The notes under the pieces are model-generated. The model had not been told where the DNA came from. It saw only the letters and a program-made list of their open reading frames with translations, and searched no databases. This document shows, piece by piece, positions 50,411 to 60,300 of a stretch of DNA of 64,000 nucleotides. Source of the DNA: Cercis canadensis. Taxonomy: Eukaryota > Streptophyta > Magnoliopsida > Fabales > Fabaceae. The stretch covers positions 281,564-345,563 of the forward strand of contig QAOA01000289.1 in assembly GCA_003255065.1 (NCBI GenBank), written 5' to 3'. Position 1 is the stretch's first letter; each line of letters starts with the position of its first letter. A program made the translations under genes and the position numbers.

Positions 50411-50671
50411 TCATTGTCTGGTTTTTAGAAGAGAAGATTGGTAAGGGAACTTGGAAGTTGTTATAGACATGGAGCACTGTGTCCATGATGTTTTCCTGGG
50501 AAATGAGATATGTCTTTGGTGAGGGCAAGCATTAGAGCAAATACCTTGCAAGTTGTGCAATGCACAGCCACAATTTTTATGGTATGGCCTACGCTCAATC
50601 TCCAAATCATGCATTGAAATGCTTCCTGAAAAGACACACTGAAGCATCATTTGAGCTGCTCCGGTGGCCAT
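50411..50671 (-). CDS. RRPYHxxCxC-family small protein, copy C
   Basis: Intronless, 86 residues, ATG at 50671 (MATGAAQMML). Motifs: QCVFSGSISMHDLEI, ERRPYHKNCGCALHNL, CSNAC, RHISFPRKTSWTQCSM, then a variable basic tail. It is closest to copy B, sharing CSNAC and the coding length; flanks on both sides are also shared with B, so B and C are probably the most recent duplicates. The chromovirus landed 447 bp beyond its stop codon, in the 3' flank. Function unknown. Confidence 0.88.
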   Translation of the reverse strand: MATGAAQMMLQCVFSGSISMHDLEIERRPYHKNCGCALHNLQGICSNACPHQRHISFPRKTSWTQCSMSITTSKFPYQSSLLKTRQ

Positions 50672-50745
50672 TAATTCTTCCCTTACTCTTCTTCTCTTCT
50701 GTATGTAAACTTTAATCTGGTTGAAATGTTTGCTGTTTTCTCAAG

Positions 50746-50755
50746 TATATATATA
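50746..50755 (-). promoter_or_regulatory. TATA box of copy C
   Basis: TATATATATA in the same CTC-TATA-CTTGAG context as copy B, 75 bp upstream of the ATG. Confidence 0.65.
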
Positions 50756-50870
50756 GAGTATGGGACTACTAGTAGCCATAGATGGGATGAGGAAATCAAG
50801 AGTGAAATTTTTTTGGCTTAAAGCTTCCCGAAGATTTCGAGACAAGTTTAGTCTCTGGAGGATTCTAACT

Positions 50871-50934
50871 TAAGTAGACAGTTAACTAAGACATATTTCC
50901 CTAGGGTAGTTTCTCTAGTGATTTGGGAGAAAAG
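50871..50934 (-). promoter_or_regulatory. conserved promoter block, copy C
   Basis: TAGACAGTTAACTAAGACAT through GATTTGGGAGAAAAG on the plus strand, matching blocks upstream of B and D. Copies C and D also share a preceding CGAAGATTTCGAGACAA element (50829-50845 and 52979-52995). Confidence 0.5.
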
Positions 50935-52526
50935 AAGACTTATTCAAGTTAGAGGTTTGGCTTTGGCCTCTTGTTTCTTATTTCCCCCTCGTTTTCATAG
51001 TGTAGCATGGCTATTTCATAGTAGCAAAGTACGCTCTCGGCATAGAATTCTCCGAAGACTATTCCTGACTAACCTCTTAAAATTGATAGATCTTAGAGGC
51101 ATTGTTATTATCTGTGTGTTGGGCGGCATCTTCTAAGCAGCAAAGAATCTTTCTTTAACGTTGTTTCAATCACAAAGTCGAATGTAACACTTATGATTCT
51201 GGTTTTTTTTAGTTCAGATACTATTATTATTCGAATCCATGATGATGGTGGTGGTAATACTGGTTCCAACTTGCAATCTTTGTGGTTGACTTCACCTACA
51301 AAAGGTTACGGATTTAAAAGGAATACTTGTTAAGATGTATCAGTTGCTGAAGCATGTATTTATTTGAAGGATTTCATTTTCATCCACTAATAGTGTAGCA
51401 CTGAATCGTGTGTTGCCATGTACGAAAAAAGCTATAGAAAGAGCCTACTTTGGAAGATCTATACTATACTGTAGGCTAATTGCGACATCCGATTATACCC
51501 TTTTTGCACTTTGTTTTGGACGCAAATACAAACACCAGAGAAAATGGGTAATTTGGACATGGGTGAAGTGTTTTTGTGATTAGAACATGATTGCTTCTTA
51601 TTTTTCCATATTCCGAAAGGAAAGAAAACTGGTTTGAATAAGTTTTCTTAGGTTACTTCTCAATGATGAAGAAAGGGTCAATTGGAGGGAAATGGGCAGT
51701 GAACTTGTAGGCAAAGCTACCAAGATGCCTTCAGTTTCTGCAGTTTGGTTTTACCCAAATTCAACAACAACTACACCTACAATAGGATTGGCGAATTTAA
51801 ATACCAAGGAAGCTGGAAAGACATTGATATTTTATACAGCTAATGGGAAAACTTGGGCTTCCAAAACAAAACAATTATCAGTACTCCGAAAATCGGCAGT
51901 CAGTTTTGATTAGCCAAAAGAAGCTAACAGTAATTGTAGTATCAAATCCTTGATAAATATTAGATAGATTGATGGGTACTATCTCTTTTTTTTTTTTTTT
52001 TTTTTTTTTGTGGGGGGGAAGGGGTTGTTGTATTATAAATTGAAGTTGAGAATTACTTAAGTGATTGCAACTTTCAGTCAGCCAGCAAATTTTTCTTTTT
52101 TTGTGGTAATTGCTTTTCTATTATCTTTTCATCAACTAACAATGTACATAATTGCACTCATTCGACCTTAATAAGATTTAAACATGAAACTTTTACCATG
52201 GAGTATCCAGTGTTTAATCATTGTTTTCTTATTATTTTAGTTAAAATACAAAGTGACTGGACTGAGTCCAGTAGAAATTCTAACGAAACTGGCCAAAGAA
52301 AATAAAAAGTACAGGGATATATAGGACTGCATGGCATCTGATAGTTGTGCAAGTGCAACTCTTGGACCTTTCAACACTCTGATTTATGTTAGTCCTTGAA
52401 ATTGGTATTTTCATTTTATCATTTACCTTGCAGTGCCTCTGAGCAGCTAAAATCTTATTTTCGTAACCAAGTCCATTATTTGGTGTGACTGCGAGTACTT
52501 CCTTAACTCAATCTGGACTCTGATTT

Positions 52527-52823
52527 TTATGACAGAGCCATGCTAGCTTCTTCCTTGTTGGTCATTACCTGGTTTTTTAGAAGAGAAAGTTGGGAAGGGA
52601 ACTTTGAAGCTGAAGACATGGAGCACTCAGTCCATGATGTTTTCTTGGGGAATGAGATATGTCTTGGATGAGGACAAGGAATATTGGAGCAGATACTTCT
52701 CAAGTTGTGCAATCCACAGCCACAATTTTTATGGTATGGCCTCCGCTCAACCTCCATGTCACGCATTGAAATGCTTCCATCAAAGACACACTGAAGCATC
52801 AATTGAGTTGCACCAGTGGCCAT
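52527..52823 (-). CDS. RRPYHxxCxC-family small protein, copy D
   Basis: Intronless, 98 residues from the ATG at 52823 (MATGATQLML), the start conserved in the family. An in-frame ATG at 52898 lies within the TATA region and would add a non-conserved leader. Motifs: QCVFDGSISMRDMEV, ERRPYHKNCGCGLHNL, CSNIPC (one residue longer than B and C), RHISFPKKTSWTECSM. The tail is longer than in B or C. Function unknown; a Cys/His metal site is possible. Confidence 0.87.
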   Translation of the reverse strand: MATGATQLMLQCVFDGSISMRDMEVERRPYHKNCGCGLHNLRSICSNIPCPHPRHISFPKKTSWTECSMSSASKFPSQLSLLKNQVMTNKEEASMALS

Positions 52824-52895
52824 TCTTCCCTCCCTCTTCTTCTCTTGTGTATGCAAATTATAATCTGTTTCAAGCGTTGCCTGCTTTCTCAAGTA

Positions 52896-52904
52896 CATAT
52901 ATAG
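52896..52904 (-). promoter_or_regulatory. TATA box of copy D
   Basis: CTATATATG on the minus strand, aligned with the TATA boxes of B and C, 73 bp upstream of the ATG. Confidence 0.55.
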
Positions 52905-53018
52905 TGTGGGACGAATTGTAGTGTCGAAGGGATGGGGAAATCAAGAGGAGAAAACTTTGGCTTAATGCTTCTCCATCCCGAAGATTTCGAGACAAACTTA
53001 GTGGAGGGTTCTGGCTGA

Positions 53019-53081
53019 ATTAGACAGTTAACTTATACATGTTTTCTTAGGGAGTTCTCTCTGTGAATTGGGAGAAAGGGA
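53019..53081 (-). promoter_or_regulatory. conserved promoter block, copy D
   Basis: ATTAGACAGTTAACTTATACAT through TTGGGAGAAAGGGA on the plus strand, aligned with blocks of B and C; somewhat more diverged. Confidence 0.45.
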
Positions 53082-54624
53082 GACTTCTGTCTAGGGACAA
53101 GTTTAAGGTTTGGCCTCTCTTTCTCTCTTTTTACTGTATTTTCCGCCTTGTTCTGACTTCTTGGAAAGCAGCTTTGCTAGTTCATTGTAGCAAGTGTGGT
53201 TTTGGCATAGAATTCTCCGAAGACAACTTTTGACTAACTTATTAAAATTAATAGATTTTCACGCTTTTTTTTTTTTTTTTTCTGATTTGGGTGGTGGGCG
53301 TTATCATTTAAGAAGCAGCAAAGGATCTGTTTTTTATGTTACTTTGATTGTGAAGTCAAAAGGTTAACACTTTCGATAATGCTTTTCACATACTTTCATT
53401 CGAGTCCATGATGATGGTGTTAGTAAATACTAGTTCCGAGCTTCCAGTGAACGGTAAATGATGATAGGATATTTTTTGTTAATGACTCTCAAATTGAGTC
53501 CAATACCCGAATTTTTCAGTGTTGGAACATCATTGTATTGCTTACAGATTGCTAGCTATTCATGGATTGGCAGAGGAATCACTATTCTCAATTAATTAAT
53601 GAAAAGTTTTTTTTTTTTCTGTGAATAAGGTCATTTGTATCCATACTACTCGTTCTTTCTCTTTTTCCTTCTATTTTTTTTTTTGTTTATCTTCTCCGGC
53701 TGCTTTCTTTGTTTTATTACCATCCTTTGCGTTGCATGGTATTACAGCTAGTTAACACTAAAACTGACCAAAGAGGGCTATTTTAAGAATTTAAGTTCTT
53801 GGAAGAAGTGCTTTCTATACATCTACGTTCTGTTCTATATAGATTGTCACTCAAACTGGCACTTTCTTCTAACTACAATTAAGCTATAGAATTTGTTGTT
53901 AATCACATGCCATTTTACAGAATCAATGCATTGACGGCTTAGGAGCAACCAAATTCTCAGTCATCTGCCATCTGGTATACTATTTTCTATACTCTGATTC
54001 ACTTAACATGTAGGGTCAAGTTCTTTGTTATCTTTTTTTTCCCCCCTTTCCAACCTTGGCTATATTCTTTGTCACTACAGATACGAGATCTTTAGTTCAG
54101 CCAAATCTGACATGGTAGATATTTACATTTAAAATGCTTCTATTGTTGTAGTCTTGCAGCAATACACATGTCTTCCATTTGGAAGTACACGCTGTCGCTA
54201 TCTGACCGTCCCATGTCGCCAGCTTCATGGACCAGTGAAGATTCTTTGAATAATACAAGGACAGCTATTTTTTTTTTTGTTCAAGAATCAGAATAAAACT
54301 CTTTTGCAATAAAGAATTGATCAAGTTCTGGAAAAAGCACTTCCGTTAGTCACGCCGGCTATCGCTTTTCATAAACTATTCATGACTTGGTTCAATTCAT
54401 TCAACAAAGGGCCACATGACATGATGCCACGTTTTTTGGTTGGCCAATTTTTTTAATGGCACACTCTGGTAACTGGTAAAGACCCAGAAAGAAATGTCCT
54501 AGCTTCTAATCCAGATTGACAAAATTTCCCAGCTACAAGCAACATCTAATCAGTTCAACAATGTTCCACTTGATCATCAACGGAGATTTACAGCAACAAC
54601 TGGTATTCAGATGAAGACTGGAAG

Positions 54625-54663
<39 letters not shown>

Positions 54664-54968
54664 CAGATTTACACTAAGAACAAAAGGATTTCAATTAGCA
54701 TCATTACAAGAAATTGAATTGTCAAATACAGAAGGCGACCAAATTGATCATTAGACCATTCATTTGGTCCATGGATCAAATTGGCATACATCAATACAAA
54801 TCGTAGACAACTTCATCTCAAGAAGTAACTTAATTTGCTATTACAAAAATTTAACCAATACCTCAACTGGACTCAAATTATTCAAAAATTAGGGAACCAA
54901 AACAAAAAAAAAAGGGAAAGAGAGGGGGAAAACCAAAAGAATTTGATCAAAAAGACTGTTCCCAAACC

Positions 54969-55304
54969 TTAAATAAAACTCTTACTATTTTGATCCTCCT
55001 CTTGGAGATCTTCCAAACCCAATTGAGGCTTTCCCCCAGCCCCAGGTGGAGCTGGAGAAGAAGAAGGTGAGGAATGAGCAGAAGCCATCAAGGTCAAGCT
55101 GCCTTCACTCCAAGCTCTTCTTATTGGATATGACACATGGTTACACTTTGGCAATTTGTGTGTGCAGTTTTTGCGTGACTTGCTATGGAGTGCACAACCA
55201 CAATTGCGGTGATAAGGCCGCCGCTCCACGCCGTTGTCGTAGCCGGAGATGCATCCCTCGTAGACACACCGGAAAAGCCCATCTGCGGCGGCCCCTGTGG
55301 CCAT
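54969..55304 (-). CDS. RRPYHxxCxC-family small protein, copy E (conserved type)
   Basis: Intronless, 111 residues, ATG at 55304 (MATGAAADGLF). Motifs: RCVYEGCISGYDNGVERRPYH at the start, NCGCALHSKSRKNC, CNHVSYPIRRAWSEGSLTLM, then a Ser/Pro-rich and acidic tail. As I recall, this resembles single-copy genes of unknown function found across flowering plants (Arabidopsis At1g12020/At1g62422 type). It is therefore the likely parent of the array. It differs from B-D by an extra Cys in EGCISG and by SEGSL in place of (T/S)xCSM. TATA box at 55446-55452. Confidence 0.9.
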   Translation of the reverse strand: MATGAAADGLFRCVYEGCISGYDNGVERRPYHRNCGCALHSKSRKNCTHKLPKCNHVSYPIRRAWSEGSLTLMASAHSSPSSSPAPPGAGGKPQLGLEDLQEEDQNSKSFI

Positions 55305-57341
55305 GTCCCTGGCCAACAACTAGTAGATTGGATTTTCTTATAGCTTTGATGGCTGATGCTAATAGGCACCCACCACCTTAAAAACACCTTTTTATTGGCC
55401 TTGAAAGAGCTGTGGTGGGCATTTACATGAAATAACTAGTGATAGTTATATAGTGCAACTGCAAAGTGAAAAGCAGAGAGAAAAAGTGACACGTAAGGTT
55501 TGTCGTCGGTAAACGGCATATGCGGGTATTCAAGCGCTGTGGAAGCCGTGTCTTGTGGGTCAGTTCATAGACTTAGTTACACATTATGTTTAACTCCGTG
55601 TTTAGGGTTAACAAATTAGGAGCAAAAAAAGGGTGATGTAAACACTTTTAGGTTAACCTCCCCTCTCCTAATTACTTTAGTTTCTAGTCTAAGTTAAAAA
55701 TTACGTGTTTCTAGTCTATAATGTTACCAAAAAATAAAATAAAAAAGAACTGCGTAAAAAGCGTGGGATATGCAATTTCTACTGTAAAACCAAACGCATA
55801 AATATTTATATTCATATTTGGGGTCCGAAAAGTAGTATTTTTGGTAAGTGGTAGTGTTTGTAATATACACGAATATGATTTGGGCTGTAATTTCCAACTT
55901 GTTTCTTATTAGTCATTCTTTGATATTAACACTAGTTAGGTAGGGAAATTTATTTATGAGAGCAGAATACAAGGAAGCCTACAAGTGAGATTTGAGACGC
56001 ATTCACTCACTATTTTATTTCTTTGCTTAGCAAGATGCAAATTTGCCGATAAGATCTACATGCATGGGTGCCTCATATTGTTTTTGACTTTTAACCTACC
56101 TATGTTTTATGAATACTTTTCGTTCTTTCAGGAACAACAATTTTTTTTAAAAAAAATGAAGTACAGATATACCACCTCATATGTGTGTGTATATATATAT
56201 ATATAAAACAAAGAAGAATTCTTTTTTCAGCAAAATCTAGACTTCTTCCCTTTTTTGCACTTCAATTTGCATATGTTATGTGATTGACACATGATTAATT
56301 TTAGCTTATTGAGAAAGGAAAAGAAGACTTGTTTGAATAAGTTTCCTGAGATTACTTCTGAGGGAGAAATATAGGTTAAGTTAAAATGAAGAAAATGCCA
56401 TGATTTTAGGGGAAAGCATACAATGTACACTTTGTTTCTGCAGTTTGGTGTCACCCAAATTCAACAACAACTACACCTGCAAAAGGATGGATTATTAAGG
56501 GAACAAGGAAGCTGGAAATACATTAATTTAAAAATATGAGAGGAACTTAATGGCACCAATGAGGTTTTTGGACATTTCACACCATATGAGAGGAACTTAA
56601 TTTAAAAATATTTGAAACCAAATGATCCTTTTTCTTAAACTTTTAGAACCAAACAATATATTTCTCTTTATTTTATTCAATTATTTTCATTTACTTGGTT
56701 ATTATCCACCAGCCAAGATAGATGAGGTCTATATGCTTCTTTCTTCGTGTTTGGTACACGAAATATTTTAACATTTCTAAAAATTTATATAAGAATTGAA
56801 AATTTATACTTGAGAATGTGATATTCTCAATAATAAATTTTGACCTCTATTCCCACCACAACATTTCCACCTAGGGGCACTTTGTTTTTGGCCCAAGTGT
56901 CAGTTAAACTTTTTTTTTTTTTTCTCTTCTAGTCTTTTGAGGGACGAACATAAAGGTACAAAGGCCCAACATTAGGATGGGCCTAAATTGAGCCCAATAA
57001 TAAAATCTAGCAATGGCATATTGGCTGTGTTGTGGAATATCCCATCGCATCCTGATCCCAAACATAGTCGGGTTCGTTAGCGGGTCGCCGCCTCCCCGGG
57101 CCAAATAGGAGCGACAAGCATTACGCAACATCTGGAGCCGTCCACTTCAACAGTTGAACCGGGATTCTGTTTCCACCGTTAGCAATCATCGGATCAACGG
57201 TCCTGATGCTACCGCACATGCAGAATGTCTACGGCACATGCGGGAGAACCACCAGAGCTGTGTTCGTTCCAAAGGCCGAAACCAGAATTGGATCATAGTA
57301 TTCGGAGCCAGTCCAAGGGAAGCTCAAAGGCACGCGCAACC
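55305..57341. other. intergenic region between divergent copy E and G-patch genes
   Basis: Copy E promoter, then AT-rich sequence with the 56290-56540 block that recurs at 51600-51860. GC-richer sequence from about 56940 is probably the promoter and leader of the G-patch gene. No further gene is supported. Confidence 0.5.
55446..55452 (-). promoter_or_regulatory. TATA box of copy E
   Basis: TATATAA on the minus strand, 142 bp upstream of the ATG. Confidence 0.55.
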
Positions 57342-60300
57342 ATGGCCGGTGGAAGAAGAAGAAGAGGATCCAGTAATAGCGGCGGCAACGAGAAGCCCAA
57401 GAACCATAGGAGAGGATCAACCTCGTCCTCTGTTAAAGCAGCACTCTTTATCGAGGGTGGTTTCTTGTCTGATTGGCATCTTGATTCCTCGCCGCCTTGC
57501 CATAAATCAGGTCCTTATTCTCTATCTCTCTCTCTATTCGAATTATGCTCTTTGTTCGTCCTCCGTTATAATCAGCTAGCTGTCTGTTTGGTAGCTGAGA
57601 ATTGTAGGGAGGTGTCAAAGAAAGATGAAAATTTTGATGAGTTGTTACCTTGATTTCTTTTATCGTAAAACGTGAGTAATTGTAGCCAGAGCAGGCTAAA
57701 TGGTATATGGAACTGAAATGGATGAAGGATTTTTCTTTAATAGATTGCACTTAGCGGAAATTCAGTTCATTACCTTCTTTTATTGGTGTGGTTCAGTCAT
57801 TTTTCTGAGTGACCAAAACAAGGGCTTTAGCAGATGGGGCCTATGGCTATTTTCTGTTTTCGAATTCGCTCGTTCTATGCTTTATTTTGGATTTTCTTTG
57901 CACTTGGGTCGCAGGTAGAAATGGTAGCTCGAAAAACAAAGCAGGATCAAAATCTGGAAACTTGCATAGATCAGAAGCATCTGCTTCTAAAAGTAAAAGT
58001 GGAAAATCTTCGGGAACTGCTATTGGTTACAGTTACCCTTCGATTCATGTGCAGGTATGCCATACTAGGCAATAGCTATTTATTGCATGTTTTGTTGTTT
58101 GAAAGGAAGATGACCCTTTTAGCTTCAAAATAACTTGCATTTGTTTGTATATTAATAGGAGCACTCATGCGCTGGGAACAACAGTGAAGATAATAATTTG
58201 AAACAGTTGCAACCTTTTGTTTTGGTGGATTCCGAGCAAAATCAAGTTATTGCTCACGTAGACCAAACACCTCCTTTAAAGCCCAACAATGTTGAATATA
58301 CTTATAGTTTTGGTACAACCTTTGTTTTGGGTGACTGCTCTCATAGGGGGTTGGGGTTTCCTGATGAACAACATTACAAAACCCCAAGTGGCGTTGGAGC
58401 ATCCTCTGAACAGATTGAACGCCAATCAACTTCAGTGTTACATTCGTCATCCTTGGAGAAGGATATTAATTCCGGTGAGCATATGGACTGCGAGTTAAGC
58501 AATCAGACGCCTGAAGACTTGCCATCTGTGGTGTCCCCTGAGAGAAATTCAGGTTTTCTGTCAATTGGTGGTCTTAAGTTATATACTCAGGACATCTCAG
58601 ATGTTGAAAGTGATGAAGGTGATTATGAAGAGTCACATGATGAGGAAAGTTCAGGGTCCTCTGAGCCAGAAGAACTAGTTGGATCACCTGAAAGCAACAA
58701 TTCTGAAGACGTATCTGACACTGATTCGGACATTGATGAAGAGGTTGCACAAGATTATTTAGAAGGAGTTGGCGGTAGTGACAACATCATGGATGCAAAA
58801 TGGTTGCTAAAACCTATTTTGAATGGGTCTGATGATGATAGTTCTTCTAGTTCTAGCAGTTCTTCTGATGGGGCATTGCAGAAGTTGGGTGGAATTGCCC
58901 TCCAAGAAGCTTCTAGGGAATTTGGTATGAAGAAAGCCCAACCATGGAAGAAATCCACTGGAGATTCTTTGTCTCGGGCTTTGGATGACTTAATGCTGGT
59001 AAAGGATCGAAGGACTATGTCTGCTAGAAAGAAGCATGTGGCACAATTTCCTCATTCTTGGCCTTCGAAGGCTCAAAAGAGTAAAGCTTCCAAAATAATA
59101 CATGGTACCAATAACCTGCATCCATCTATTTTTATATTCCAATGTGGTTCTCTTAGTTCTAGACTTTTAATTTAAGTGACTCTCCGAGCTTCATTAAATT
59201 TCTGCTCTACTATTTGAAGTTCTGAATTGTTGAGTTTTCCAGTTGAAGTCATGATGCGATCACCAATCTCGCTGCATGATATAACTGATTACCTGTATGC
59301 TATTAAATTCCTGATTTCTGGTGACTGTGAGATATGTTGGGTAATGGCTATGTGGCCAAGAGGCATGCATTTAATGTGTATATGCATTCATATTTGAGCT
59401 TGATGCCAGAGCTATGGAGTTTCATCCATACTATGTCATGTTGTGTGCTTTTTATTTGTGTAAATATCTATTTAACAGAAATATGATACACGCATCAGAT
59501 ACATGAATTTTGATGCTGGAAATGGATAAACTTCTAGTGGGAAAAATTATAAATACTGAAGAAAGAGATGTAAACAGTCATATCATATACATACACATTA
59601 ATCTATGGTAAACTGATTGTATAATTTTTTTATAAAAGTAAATTGACTTTTCTGTTTTCTAATTCAACCTGATGACACAATATGGAATTCCAGTCACTAA
59701 ATTTTGCTAATGCATATGCTATACAGGTGAAAAAAAGAAACTTCGTAAAGAAAGGATTGCTATGAAACGCAGAGAGAGAATGCTGCACCGTGGTGTTGAT
59801 CTTGAGCAAATAAATAAGGTAAGGGAAAATAGTTAAATTATTCTTTGTCAAATCCAATGTGATCCCCTGGTTGTTTTGGGTCACACTATCTCTAATATAG
59901 TCTTCTGTTTGTTCCCCCACTCTCTCTCCACCATGCCACTTTCTCTGTCTCACACTCAATCACTCATTTTTTATTCTTTTTCAGGATATATGTGTAGGTT
60001 GACATCATTTAGTATTAATTGTTTGTCACCAATATTTGTTCCCTATTATGATTTAGTCTTTTCTTCTTCATAATCATCTATTTTTAGCTCTATAGCCTTG
60101 TCATCATGGTTATATTTTGGATACTTGTAACTACTATCTATACATTGCTTGTGGCCCTCCACTTAAGCCTGATGCCTGCACTTTGGCTATCAAATTAATT
60201 ATGTAGAAGGTCTAATACTAAATTGTACATTTAAGGAGAAGTACTAACCTGGAAGGCAGTTTGGCTAACTTGTTGATAAAGGCATGATCTTTTATCTCCT

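Larger units (their letters stand above)
50672..52526. other. array spacer between copies C and D
   Basis: Copy C promoter and upstream homology block to about 51290. A block at about 51600-51860 recurs at 56290-56540. A T-run is near 51988-52009. The open frame at 51692-51913 within the repeated block is not supported as a gene. Confidence 0.6.
52824..54968. other. array spacer between copies D and E
   Basis: Upstream homology with B and C runs to about 53510. The rest is AT-rich with several T-runs and a TA microsatellite near 54633-54659. No gene is seen. Confidence 0.55.

Noticed and set aside
51692..51913. 73-residue open frame in the C-D spacer
   Set aside because: It lies in a block repeated at 56290-56540, where the frame is not kept, and it has no recognisable domain.
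57154..57579. 141-residue frame starting before the G-patch ATG
   Set aside because: Different frame from the spliced G-patch gene; no continuation across the intron at 57511.
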